A DNA stretch of 18,384 nt, taken from Thermodesulfobacteriota bacterium. GTDB lineage: Bacteria > Desulfobacterota_D > UBA1144 > Nemesobacterales > UBA2774. The translations under genes were made by a program, and so were the position numbers. Shown one piece after another: positions 7,622 through 14,511 of the stretch; positions within the stretch are counted from its first letter, which is position 1, and the number at the start of each line of letters is the position of its first letter. The notes below the pieces were generated by a model. The model saw only the letters and a program-made list of their open reading frames with translations. It was not told the DNA's origin and made no database searches. The DNA lies in NCBI GenBank assembly GCA_039028315.1, contig JBCCIH010000017.1, forward strand, positions 1 through 18,384, read 5' to 3'.

Positions 7622-8719
7622 TTAATTAACTTTGTTTTGCTCTGATTCTTGATTGATTACTGTCACGGGTTGGTTAGGCATGAGCCTTTCATTCCCTTTA
7701 ACCACAACTTCCTGACCGCTTTGAACAGGTCCAATCACTTGTATCTTATCCTCATACGCCATACCTGTGCTAATAGGAAGTGGTTGAGCAGCGCCTTCAT
7801 TTACTATATATATAAAGTTAGCATTGTTCTGAGTGACAATAGCATCTTTGGGGACAAGCATTACTGTTGAAGGATCACCAATTGGGAAAGACACTCTCGC
7901 TACCATACCGCTTTTAATTGTTCCATCTTTGTTATCTAAGTTTATTTTTACAGGAAATGTGCGCGACTCCGCATCTGCCTGTGGCACAACTGATGTAATT
8001 TCACCCTCTATATTTACATCTGGTAGAGCATCAAAATTTACATTTACCTTAAGTCCTTTTTTTATCTGACTCACATAACGCTCTGGCATATCGATCTTTA
8101 TTTCAGCAATATCAATATCTATAAGTTCTACAACCGGACCACCTTTTTGAACCCACTGGCCGACCTCGGTAAATTCCTGAGTAACATATCCGCTAAATGG
8201 AGCGGTTATCTTGGACTTTTCTATATCATATTCAAGGCTGTCAACCTGAGCTTGAAACTGTGCTATTCTAGCGCCGAGCGCAGATTTCTCTGATTCTGCG
8301 TCCTGGAGTTGCTGGGTTGATGCAACCCCTTTTTGCTCAAGTTCCTCAAACCTAACCAAGTTCTTTCTGGCAAGCTGGAAACGAGCCTGTGCTTCTCTTT
8401 TATTTGCCTGTGCCTCTTTTAAATCTATCTCAAGGCTGCGGGTATTAAATTCAGCGATTACTTCTCCTTTTTCAAGGAATTTCCCCTCTGTCCCCGGCAA
8501 GCTCTCAACTAAGCCTTCAATTTCACTTGCTATTGTGCTGCTCTTATCTGGCTGAACAGCTCCAACCAAAGTGACAGGTTTCTGAAGAGTTTGCTCCTGT
8601 ACTTTTTCAACCTCAACTGGGGCCGCTGGAGGTGCTTGGGCCATAGAGTCTAGGCTCAGCAACAAAAATAACATGCTGATACCGATAAAATTTAAAGCAT
8701 ATTTAATAGAAATTGTCAT
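7622..8719 (-). CDS. RND efflux periplasmic adaptor (membrane fusion protein)
   Basis: The adaptor links the RND pump to the TolC channel. From the chosen start it has 365 residues: a signal peptide ending at Ala-Gln-Ala (27-29), lipoyl-type half motifs at about 60-95 and 165-200 (Ile-Thr-Ala-Pro-Phe-Ser-Gly-Tyr-Val is at 171-179), a charged alpha-helical hairpin between them (about 97-165), and beta-barrel plus membrane-proximal domains to the end. No lipobox cysteine is present, so it is probably soluble or held by the complex. The ATG at 8719 is preferred over an in-frame ATG at 8752. It has AGGGAG five bases upstream and gives a clean signal peptide, whereas the longer form would overlap the TetR gene. 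The gap after the TetR stop is 13 bp. Confidence 0.93.
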   Translation of the reverse strand: MTISIKYALNFIGISMLFLLLSLDSMAQAPPAAPVEVEKVQEQTLQKPVTLVGAVQPDKSSTIASEIEGLVESLPGTEGKFLEKGEVIAEFNTRSLEIDLKEAQANKREAQARFQLARKNLVRFEELEQKGVASTQQLQDAESEKSALGARIAQFQAQVDSLEYDIEKSKITAPFSGYVTQEFTEVGQWVQKGGPVVELIDIDIAEIKIDMPERYVSQIKKGLKVNVNFDALPDVNIEGEITSVVPQADAESRTFPVKINLDNKDGTIKSGMVARVSFPIGDPSTVMLVPKDAIVTQNNANFIYIVNEGAAQPLPISTGMAYEDKIQVIGPVQSGQEVVVKGNERLMPNQPVTVINQESEQNKVN

Positions 8720-8732
8720 TTGTCTCCCTTTA

Positions 8733-9371
8733 CTACTTAGCTTTGATACCATCTAAAAATACTGTCACATATGTTTCAACTAGTTCTTCATTGCTAGTTT
8801 TATTTCTTTTTTTCTCGCCGAATAGTTCTTTTACAATTATATGATTTACTATCATCCCAATGAAAGCCTGTGAGGCGCATAAGGAGTTAACATTCTTGAA
8901 AGCACCGTCTTTAATTCTTCCTTCGATATAATCACTAAGTAGCATGTCTACATACTCTACATATGTATTAAAAAACATATCAGAGAGTTCATGACCTTCT
9001 AACGCGCTAAAATGAAGAAGTCTTATGAAGCTCGAGTCATTGCCGCATTTTTCCAGCATTCTTTCAGCGATAGATCGAAATATTAAATAGTCGTCTTTTG
9101 TGTCTTTGTATGTCTGAATGGGAAGCTCTATTCCTGGCTCATCATCAATCTTCTTTTCAATGATGGCTCCATAAAGATCACTCTTGGTTGAGAAATGTCT
9201 GAATATCAAAGATTCATTTACCTCTGCAGCCTCAGCAATCTCCTTGGTCGTAGTGCCGTTGAATCCTTTTTCTGCAAAAAGCTCAATAGCCGTTTCTAGT
9301 ATCTTATCTCTGGTGGTAGTTTTTTCACTCTGGGCTTGATTGTCTTTTTCAACAGCTTTTTGTGTTGACAT
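8733..9371 (-). CDS. TetR-family transcriptional repressor of the efflux operon
   Basis: The 212-residue protein has a TetR N-terminal DNA-binding domain at about 21-67. The helix-turn-helix spans 41-61 (Thr-Thr-Lys-Glu-Ile-Ala-Glu-Ala-Ala-Glu-Val, then Ile-Phe-Arg-His-Phe) and is followed by Lys-Ser-Asp-Leu-Tyr. The C-terminal two thirds are helical and variable, as expected for ligand binding and dimerisation. An acidic and polar N-terminal extension of about 20 residues precedes the domain. The gene is first in the operon with the adaptor and RND permease, and a palindrome of TetR-operator type lies 20 bp before its start, so it most likely represses its own operon until an efflux substrate binds. 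The ligand is unknown. Confidence 0.92.
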   Translation of the reverse strand: MSTQKAVEKDNQAQSEKTTTRDKILETAIELFAEKGFNGTTTKEIAEAAEVNESLIFRHFSTKSDLYGAIIEKKIDDEPGIELPIQTYKDTKDDYLIFRSIAERMLEKCGNDSSFIRLLHFSALEGHELSDMFFNTYVEYVDMLLSDYIEGRIKDGAFKNVNSLCASQAFIGMIVNHIIVKELFGEKKRNKTSNEELVETYVTVFLDGIKAK

Positions 9372-9391
9372 TTTGATGTATCCCTGTAGTC

Positions 9392-9413
9392 TGTAAGTAA
9401 GTAATTACTTACA
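9392..9413. promoter_or_regulatory. Palindromic TetR-type operator
   Basis: A perfect 16-bp palindrome, GTAAGTAATTACTTAC, occupies 9397-9412. It is nested in a wider inverted repeat with TGTAAGTA (9392-9399) and TACTTACA (9406-9413) arms around a 6-bp centre. The site lies at and just after the proposed -10 box and covers the expected transcription start of the TetR operon, where a bound dimer would block transcription. I saw no second copy near the tolC-type gene. Confidence 0.75.
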
Positions 9414-9441
9414 AGCTACCAGCAATGCTAGTTTGTGTCAA
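9413..9441 (-). promoter_or_regulatory. Promoter of the tetR-adaptor-RND operon
   Basis: Read on the minus strand there is a perfect TTGACA (9441-9436), a 17-bp spacer and TAGCTT (9418-9413). The -10 is weak (3 of 6), but the -35 is ideal and the location against the operator makes sense. The 5' leader would be about 35 nt and holds an AGGGA before the ATG. Confidence 0.5.
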
Positions 9442-9579
9442 GAAAATTAACACAACAGGTTTCAGATATAATAAAATCGGTATTAAATAGATGTAAATCT
9501 AAGTGTTATATATAAAAATCAAAGCGTTTATTAATTGTAGATTATGCTTAAATTGTTTTAATATGGGGAAGTTAAACTT

Positions 9580-9608
9580 TTGAGTTGCCATAGTAAATCA
9601 TCTATATA
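9580..9608 (+). promoter_or_regulatory. Candidate promoter of the tolC-like gene
   Basis: TTGAGT (9580-9585), a 17-bp spacer and TATATA (9603-9608) match consensus at 4 of 6 bases each. The ATG is 56 bp further on. The rest of the 293-bp gap before it (about 9442-9579) is AT-rich, and I see no gene or clear structure in it. Confidence 0.35.
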
Positions 9609-9664
9609 TTTAAAGGAAGCTGTTAGTGAATCCTATACAATCATTAAGTATTATGGAGGCCTAA

Positions 9665-11179
9665 ATGATTAAGATACTGCTGTTGCTATTTTTCTTTGCA
9701 ATGACAGCTAGTGCAGGAGCGATGGACTTATCGCTTAAAGATGCAATTGCTGTTGCACTTGAGAACAACAGAGATATAAACATTGAGAAGGAAAACGTTG
9801 TAGTTTCTGAGGGAGAAGTTACTACTCAGAAGGGGGCATTTGATCCGATTTTAAACATAAGCTCTTTCTACAATGACGGAGAAACACCGACTGTAAATAC
9901 TTTTATACCGGACGGCACAGTTAATCAGGAGCAATTCGGAGTTACTGGAAACATTGATGGCAGATTATCTACTGGTACTTTCTATGATGTGTTTAATGTG
10001 TCTTCTACCAGAACCGAAACTGACTCTCCTTTAGATGATTTAAGCCCGAGCTGGTTTAACGATGTTACTTTTTCAATTGGGCAGGATCTACTGCGTAATT
10101 TTGGAGTAGACGTCAATAACGCATTTGTTATAACAGCCAGAAGATCAAATCAGATTTCTATGAAGGAGTTTGAAAATGTTGTGACAAATGTGCTCCTGGA
10201 AGTTGAAAGACGCTATTGGCTATTAGTTGCTGCAGGACAAAACCTTGAGCTAGAGAGAAAGGCACTTGAGCTGGCAATAGATCTTCAGAAGAGAAATGAG
10301 ATACAGGTAGAGGTCGGAGTACTACCGCCCGTTGCAGTGACACAAGCAAAATCTGAGGTAGCGGCAAGGGAGCTGGATGTAATTGTTGCGGAGAATACGC
10401 TTCAGGCGTCTGAAGATGATCTTAAAAATGTTTTGGCCATGGATTTGTCCCTTCAAATTAATACAACAGATGAACCTACTACTGAAGTTTATGAATTTAG
10501 TGAACAAGCATCGCTCGAGCAGGCCTATGAGCAAAGACCTGAGATTGAACAGGCGCAGTTGGAGATAGAAAATAGAAAAACTTTAAAGAAATACTATTCC
10601 AATCAAAGACTGCCTACTCTTAGCGTTGAAGGTAGCGTAAACCTTCAAGGCCTTGGCGGAGATGAAAATCCTGACAGACTTAGTTTCGGCGGTGAGCCTG
10701 AGCCGATACCCTCTAGGTTTTTGGGATCAAGTGAAGCATTTAACCAGATCTTTGGCGCGGATTTTACGACCTGGCAGGTTCTTGGTGTATTTAGATTCCC
10801 AATATTTAATAGAGCCGCGCGAGGAGAGTACGTTAAGGCCAGCGCTGAGTTTGACCGAAGTGTAATAGTTCTTAAGAAAACCCAGGACGACGTAGCGCTT
10901 GATGTTAAGAGCGCAATAAGAGAGATTGAAAATAGCTTAAGAGCAATTGATGCCGCAAGAGTATCTGTTGAGCTGGCTTCAGAAGTAGTTATTAATGAGC
11001 AGGAGCGTCTTAATGTAGGAATTGGAACTACTAGGGAGGTTCTAGAGGCTCAAAGAGACCTAATTGACGCTGGAGTTAGAGAAATTACCGCAATTGCCAA
11101 TTATAATATAGCTCTTGCAGAGCTAGAAAGAGCTAAAGGAACTCTGCTTGAGAAAGACGGGGTTGTCATTGAAGAATAA
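9665..11179 (+). CDS. TolC-family outer-membrane efflux channel
   Basis: The 504-residue protein begins with a Sec signal peptide (Lys3, then a Leu/Phe-rich core, cleavage near Ala-Ser-Ala or Ala-Gly-Ala at 15-19). The mature start Asp-Leu-Ser-Leu-Lys-Asp-Ala-Ile-Ala-Val-Ala-Leu-Glu-Asn-Asn is the classic opening of the OEP family. Two OEP repeats follow with long helices rich in Glu, Ala and Leu, and each half has a segment suited to beta-barrel strands. As the trimeric outer-membrane exit duct, it should work with the adaptor and RND permease encoded divergently. GGAGG (9655-9659) lies five bases before the ATG, a strong ribosome-binding site. It has no lipobox, unlike NodT/OprM-type members. 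It is transcribed apart from the pump operon, perhaps to serve other pumps too. Confidence 0.93.
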   Translation: MIKILLLLFFFAMTASAGAMDLSLKDAIAVALENNRDINIEKENVVVSEGEVTTQKGAFDPILNISSFYNDGETPTVNTFIPDGTVNQEQFGVTGNIDGRLSTGTFYDVFNVSSTRTETDSPLDDLSPSWFNDVTFSIGQDLLRNFGVDVNNAFVITARRSNQISMKEFENVVTNVLLEVERRYWLLVAAGQNLELERKALELAIDLQKRNEIQVEVGVLPPVAVTQAKSEVAARELDVIVAENTLQASEDDLKNVLAMDLSLQINTTDEPTTEVYEFSEQASLEQAYEQRPEIEQAQLEIENRKTLKKYYSNQRLPTLSVEGSVNLQGLGGDENPDRLSFGGEPEPIPSRFLGSSEAFNQIFGADFTTWQVLGVFRFPIFNRAARGEYVKASAEFDRSVIVLKKTQDDVALDVKSAIREIENSLRAIDAARVSVELASEVVINEQERLNVGIGTTREVLEAQRDLIDAGVREITAIANYNIALAELERAKGTLLEKDGVVIEE

Positions 11180-11227
11180 GCTATATATTTTTTTATTAGG
11201 CGAACTATTAAAAAATAGTTATACAAT

Positions 11228-11255
11228 GTGACATACCTTTCATTTCAGCTATAAT
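11228..11255 (+). promoter_or_regulatory. Promoter of thioredoxin gene
   Basis: GTGACA (11228-11233, 5 of 6), a 16-bp spacer and a perfect TATAAT (11250-11255) lie 29 bp before the thioredoxin ATG. This leaves a leader of about 22 nt that includes a strong ribosome-binding site. Confidence 0.65.
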
Positions 11256-11284
11256 ATTTTCAACTTTTGATTAAGGAGATTTAC

Positions 11285-11617
11285 ATGGCAAGCGAAGCAA
11301 TAATAGAGATTAGTGATTCAAATTTTGAAGCAGAAGTAGTAAACAGTGATGTGCCTGTATTAGTAGATTTTTGGGCTCCGTGGTGTGGTCCTTGCAGAGC
11401 GATAGCTCCTTTGGTTGAGGAGATCTCTACATCATACGAAGGGAAAATAAAAGTTGGCAAAATGAATGTTGATGAAAATCAATCTACAACAATGAAGTTT
11501 GGTATTAGAAGTATACCGACAATAATAATGTTTAAAGGCGGCGAAGCAGTAGATCAGATTATTGGCGCAGTTCCAAAAGGTGAAATAGAGAAAGTTGTTG
11601 AAAAATCTCTAGCCTAG
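11285..11617 (+). CDS. trxA: Thioredoxin
   Basis: This is a standard 110-residue cytoplasmic thioredoxin, the general protein disulfide reductant. The active site Trp-Cys-Gly-Pro-Cys is at 33-37 (Cys34 and Cys37), preceded by Val-Leu-Val-Asp-Phe-Trp-Ala. The cis-proline motif Ser-Ile-Pro-Thr is at 76-79 (Pro78). The chosen ATG has AAGGAGAT (11273-11280) four bases upstream; an in-frame ATG at 11267 lies upstream of that Shine-Dalgarno sequence and is rejected. The gene stands alone with its own promoter and is convergent with the coiled-coil gene, 28 bp between stops. Confidence 0.97.
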   Translation: MASEAIIEISDSNFEAEVVNSDVPVLVDFWAPWCGPCRAIAPLVEEISTSYEGKIKVGKMNVDENQSTTMKFGIRSIPTIIMFKGGEAVDQIIGAVPKGEIEKVVEKSLA

Positions 11618-11643
11618 CAAATGAAAAATATTAATTTATATGG

Positions 11644-11668
11644 AGCTAACTAGCTACATTAGTTAGCT
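11644..11668. terminator. Hairpin between convergent genes, possible bidirectional terminator
   Basis: AGCTAACTA (11644-11652) and TAGTTAGCT (11660-11668) form a perfect 9-bp stem with a 7-base loop. Outer GAG/CTC pairing is possible with one bulged G. It lies 26 bp after the trxA stop and includes the last codons and stop of the opposite gene. Neither side has a proper U-run directly after the stem, so intrinsic termination is uncertain; it may instead protect mRNA 3' ends. Confidence 0.4.
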
Positions 11669-12326
11669 GCTCCTCAAGTTTTGCAATTTTACTATCAAGC
11701 TCATTTATTTCTTTGCTTTTAGCTACGATTTGTTCCGTGTAATCTAGACTGTTTTCATCCTTGCTAGGTGTTGAAGAACCACCAACTTTATTTAGCGCAC
11801 TCAAAGTAGTCTTTTTGTCAAACTCATAAACAGTTTCTCGCTCGCCGTTAATTCTTTTTGAGTATTTTCTTGAGGCAATTCCGAATTTTCCTAAAACTCT
11901 TCCCAGCCACTGAAGATTTTGCCCTTTTTGCTCGGATTTCGGAAGTGACTTCTGAACCTCTGCTGAGAGTGCCTTAGCCGTTATCTTAAATTCTTTATCA
12001 GTGTCTTCAAATAAAATTTTATCTTTGCTTCCACTGCAAATTTCACTTAAAACACTCAGAACCGCTAGTTCCCATTTGTCGGGCTGGGTCTGTTTGGATT
12101 TTTTTGAGGAACTTTTGCTAACCAAAATTCCTTCGCTGCTATCAGAAGCTTCAATCATTAAATGGGCTAACTTACCAATTTCGAGTAGCACATTTTTTCT
12201 CTCAGCTCCAAGTTCTGAGATCTGAAGCCTTATCTTTTGTTTCCCTATAATTTCTTTAGACTTTACATTGACAGTTGATATGCCCTTATCAATTTTCCCT
12301 TTAATTTTCCCAATTAGGTCTGACAT
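11646..12326 (-). CDS. Unrecognised coiled-coil protein with possible winged-helix insert
   Basis: I do not recognise this 226-residue soluble protein with certainty. Residues 1-60 form an amphipathic helix pair (Lys-Ile-Lys-Gly-Lys-Ile then Leu-Gln-Ile-Ser-Glu-Leu and Leu-Glu-Ile-Gly-Lys-Leu). Residues 200-224 form a coiled-coil helix (Ile-Asn-Glu-Leu-Asp-Ser-Lys-Ile-Ala-Lys-Leu-Glu). The middle, about 85-175, resembles from memory the C-terminal winged-helix-like part of DUF3631/primase-associated proteins: a helix with Ile-Thr-Ala-Lys-Ala-Leu, then Leu-Gly-Arg-Val-Leu-Gly-Lys-Phe-Gly-Ile and a closing strand Thr-Val-Tyr-Glu-Phe. Ser/Lys-rich linkers flank it. No signal peptide or membrane segment is visible. 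A GGGGG run nine bases before the ATG serves as ribosome-binding site. The gene is divergent from the small SH3-like gene. A DNA-binding or scaffold role is only a guess. Confidence 0.75.
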   Translation of the reverse strand: MSDLIGKIKGKIDKGISTVNVKSKEIIGKQKIRLQISELGAERKNVLLEIGKLAHLMIEASDSSEGILVSKSSSKKSKQTQPDKWELAVLSVLSEICSGSKDKILFEDTDKEFKITAKALSAEVQKSLPKSEQKGQNLQWLGRVLGKFGIASRKYSKRINGERETVYEFDKKTTLSALNKVGGSSTPSKDENSLDYTEQIVAKSKEINELDSKIAKLEEQLTNVAS

Positions 12327-12349
12327 TATCTCATACCCCCTTTTTAAAT

Positions 12350-12377
12350 AATATACTGAAATCAGCTTTGATGTAAG
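12350..12377 (-). promoter_or_regulatory. Candidate promoter of the coiled-coil gene
   Basis: On the minus strand CTTACA (12377-12372), a 16-bp spacer and TATATT (12355-12350) match consensus at 4 and 5 of 6 bases. They lie 23 bp before the ATG. The -35 falls within one copy of a 13-nt direct repeat (12367-12379). Confidence 0.35.
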
Positions 12378-12488
12378 AGCCTATGAATAAAGTCGATTTT
12401 ATAGATTGAAGATTCTTCTAGCAAGTATATTTTGGAAAAATGCTTTTAAATTTGATATATTTTCTTTCAAATATTTTTGATGTAAGAG
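12367..12488 (+). repeat. Pair of 13-nt direct repeats in a divergent intergenic region
   Basis: TTTGATGTAAGAG occurs at 12367-12379 and again at 12476-12488. The first copy overlaps the proposed -35 of the coiled-coil gene; the second runs into the ribosome-binding site of the small gene. The span listed covers both copies and the 96 bp between them. Confidence 0.5.
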
Positions 12489-12495
12489 GTGAATT

Positions 12496-12693
12496 ATGTG
12501 GTCTAAAGGTCAAAACGTAAAGCTTACTCAGGTGATCGAAGGTAAAAAAGACAGTTTCAATGAAGGTCTTAGAGGTACGATTGTTGAGATATTTGAGATG
12601 GATCATGGCAATTCGTACAGGGTTCAGTTTCAAGATGGAAGAGTAGCCAGATTTCCAGAAGAGCTTATGAATGAAGCAGTAGAGATTATTTAA
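12496..12693 (+). CDS. Small SH3-like barrel protein (hypothetical)
   Basis: A 65-residue protein of unknown function. The pattern Trp-Ser-Lys-Gly-Gln-Asn-Val-Lys-Leu, Gly-Leu-Arg-Gly-Thr-Ile-Val-Glu-Ile, Ser-Tyr-Arg-Val-Gln-Phe-Gln-Asp-Gly and Arg-Val-Ala-Arg-Phe-Pro-Glu-Glu-Leu is a run of short beta strands and turns typical of SH3/KOW/Tudor-like barrels. GAGGTG (12486-12491) gives a good ribosome-binding site four bases before the ATG. The codon pattern and strand periodicity support a real gene over the opposite-strand frame. It is divergent from the coiled-coil gene and ends 7 bp from the convergent cyclase gene. No partner can be named; nucleic-acid or protein binding is plausible but inferred. 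Confidence 0.8.
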   Translation: MWSKGQNVKLTQVIEGKKDSFNEGLRGTIVEIFEMDHGNSYRVQFQDGRVARFPEELMNEAVEII

Positions 12694-12700
12694 TAATAAA

Positions 12701-13360
12701 TTATAATGGACGGATGAGCGCTCTAGCCATAGCGCCGTCAGCGCCTTTAATTTTCACAGGAAGGCAAATCATCTCATAGTTGCCGGGTTTAATATTATAA
12801 AGATCAAGTCCTTCTACGGCACATATGCCGGCGCCTAATATGATTTCATGAACCTGGGGCCCGTTATCTTCGTATCCGCCAATTGATAAGTAATCCACAC
12901 CAATCATCTGTACTTTGCGGTCGGCTAGAAACTGGGCTGCCTCAGTAGATAGGTGCACAAACTTTTTGTTAAAAGGTTTATTTATCCACTTGGATTTTGA
13001 GTTTCTAGTCTTAAACAAAATACGCTCGCCGGCTCTTATTCTATGAGGTCTAATTTCTTCGACTTTGATATATTCTTTATCACTAATCTCAATCACACGG
13101 GCTTTTCCAATTGCGGCAGTAAGCGGCATTTTATCTATTCCCACTGCAGACTTTTTAAAATGACTTGGAGCATCCATGTGAGTTCCTGCATGAACGGCCA
13201 TAGAGATATGAGTTAGATTGCAAACATCTCCATTATTTAGATCCAATACTTTTTTGATCTCAATAACAGGATCATCCGGCCAATGTATCATCCCATCCGT
13301 GAGTGGAACAGAAATATCTATCCAGCCTTCATCTAATTCTATATGTTTGATTTTGGCCAA
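12701..13360 (-). CDS. Cyclase-family hydrolase, kynurenine formamidase (KynB)-like
   Basis: The 219-residue size and motif set are close to bacterial KynB. His-Ala-Gly-Thr-His-Met-Asp-Ala-Pro-Ser-His spans 57-67 (metal ligands His57, His61 and Asp63), and His171 with Glu183 completes the site at KynB-like spacing. Gly-Val-Asp-Tyr-Leu-Ser-Ile-Gly (154-161) and Trp27-Pro28 near the entrance are also typical. KynB cleaves N-formylkynurenine in tryptophan breakdown, but no other kyn genes are here and the neighbours are aroK and ribE, so a different amide or ester substrate is possible. Initiation is at TTG, supported by GGGAGAG five bases upstream. The gene follows aroK by 14 bp and is the last gene of the operon. 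Confidence 0.87.
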   Translation of the reverse strand: MAKIKHIELDEGWIDISVPLTDGMIHWPDDPVIEIKKVLDLNNGDVCNLTHISMAVHAGTHMDAPSHFKKSAVGIDKMPLTAAIGKARVIEISDKEYIKVEEIRPHRIRAGERILFKTRNSKSKWINKPFNKKFVHLSTEAAQFLADRKVQMIGVDYLSIGGYEDNGPQVHEIILGAGICAVEGLDLYNIKPGNYEMICLPVKIKGADGAMARALIRPL

Positions 13361-13374
13361 TGGAACTCTCCCAA

Positions 13375-13887
13375 TTATTCTATTTTGCTAATAATTGTTT
13401 GTGCTACTTCAGCGGGCGAAAGATCGTCAGTGTCAATTATGAGGTCTGCCTTTTCATACATAGGTGTTCTTTTCTCTAATAGCTCGCTAGCAGTTTTAAT
13501 AGGATCATCTACTTGAAGCAGAGGGCGGGAGTTATCATCTTTAATTCGTTTCCATACGCTCTCAACTTTCGCTCTTAGATAAATAGTTAGACCGTTTGAT
13601 TTCATCGCGTCCCAGTTGCTATTTCTTTGCACCACACCGCCGCCTGAGGCGATTATTAGGTTGTCTCTTTCTGAAAGCTCTTTAGTCGCTTCAGATTCTA
13701 GATTTCTGAAATGATCCTCACCATGGTCTGCAAAAATTTGAGTAATAGTTTTCCCAGCTTTATCCTCTATATAGGTGTCAGCATCAATAAATCCATAGTC
13801 CAACTTACTAGCTACAATTTTACCAACTGTGGATTTGCCTGCGCCCATAAAGCCTACCAAGAAAATGTTCTTGTGTTTTTGTGTCAT
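13375..13887 (-). CDS. aroK: Shikimate kinase
   Basis: This 170-residue cytoplasmic enzyme phosphorylates shikimate to shikimate 3-phosphate with ATP, the fifth step to chorismate. The Walker A motif Gly-Phe-Met-Gly-Ala-Gly-Lys-Ser-Thr is at 12-20. Asp35 and Asp37 (Ile-Asp-Ala-Asp) bind Mg and shikimate. Phe-Arg (Arg61) and Gly-Gly-Gly (82-84) form the substrate site. The lid carries Arg121-Pro-Leu-Leu, and Arg140-Thr-Pro-Met-Tyr matches the usual adenine-side motif. Its ATG overlaps the ribE stop in an ATGA arrangement, so translation is probably coupled to riboflavin synthase. No other aro genes are adjacent. Confidence 0.95.
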   Translation of the reverse strand: MTQKHKNIFLVGFMGAGKSTVGKIVASKLDYGFIDADTYIEDKAGKTITQIFADHGEDHFRNLESEATKELSERDNLIIASGGGVVQRNSNWDAMKSNGLTIYLRAKVESVWKRIKDDNSRPLLQVDDPIKTASELLEKRTPMYEKADLIIDTDDLSPAEVAQTIISKIE

Positions 13888-14510
13888 TTGTCGAATTGAT
13901 AGATGGAATTATTTCCTTTTGCGCCTGTTAAGAATTTCTCAACATACTTGCCGATAATATCGCACTCGATATTTACAATGCTTGCTTTTCTAAGCTCTCC
14001 AAATGTGGTGGCTTCTTGTGTGAAAGGAATAATATTAACAACAAATTCATTTCCTTCCACGGTATTAATAGTCAAACTCACACCGTCTATAGCTACTGAG
14101 CCTTTCTCGACAATATATTTTGCTAATTCTGGGGGAACTGAAAATCTAAATTCAATGGATTCACCTTGCTCAGTTGTTGAAATTACTTCTCCGATACCGT
14201 CCACATGACCGTTAACAATATGTCCGCCTAATTTGTCGCCGGCCTTAAGGGCACGCTCTAAGTTAACTTTCTTTCCGACTTCAAGCTCTCCTAGATTTGT
14301 TTTTGCGAGAGTCTCATGTGAAGCATCTACTGTGAATGATTTCTCATGAAGTGAAGTTACTGTTAAACATGTGCCATTCACAGCTATGCTGTCACCAAGC
14401 ACTACCTCTTGCAGGTTAATATTGCCTATAGCAAAGGTGAACTCCACATCTTTGGGTTTTCTTTTTATTTCCTTTACAGTGCCAAGGTCTTCTACTATGC
14501 CCGTAAACAT
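13884..14510 (-). CDS. ribE: Riboflavin synthase, alpha subunit
   Basis: The enzyme dismutates two 6,7-dimethyl-8-ribityllumazine molecules to riboflavin. It is 208 residues from the chosen start and shows the two tandem lumazine-binding barrels. The first begins Met-Phe-Thr-Gly-Ile-Val-Glu and includes Gly-Asp-Ser-Ile-Ala-Val-Asn-Gly-Thr-Cys-Leu-Thr-Val. The second begins at Gly-His-Ile-Val-Asn-Gly-His-Val-Asp-Gly and includes Val-Ala-Ile-Asp-Gly-Val-Ser-Leu-Thr. The ATG at 14510 is one base after the lspA stop, with AGAGGA about 10 bases upstream. A start 17 codons further up would read into lspA and is rejected. No lumazine synthase or FMN riboswitch is seen nearby. Confidence 0.95.
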   Translation of the reverse strand: MFTGIVEDLGTVKEIKRKPKDVEFTFAIGNINLQEVVLGDSIAVNGTCLTVTSLHEKSFTVDASHETLAKTNLGELEVGKKVNLERALKAGDKLGGHIVNGHVDGIGEVISTTEQGESIEFRFSVPPELAKYIVEKGSVAIDGVSLTINTVEGNEFVVNIIPFTQEATTFGELRKASIVNIECDIIGKYVEKFLTGAKGNNSIYQFDK

Positions 14511-14511
14511 C

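Noticed and set aside
11203..11220. AACTATT/AATAGTT inverted repeat after the tolC-like gene
   Set aside because: The stem is short, all but one pair are A-T, and no U-run follows it, so it is not a convincing terminator.
12418..12633. 71-codon minus-strand frame over the small SH3-like gene
   Set aside because: It has no ribosome-binding site, and the opposite strand has a strong ribosome-binding site and a plausible beta-barrel pattern.
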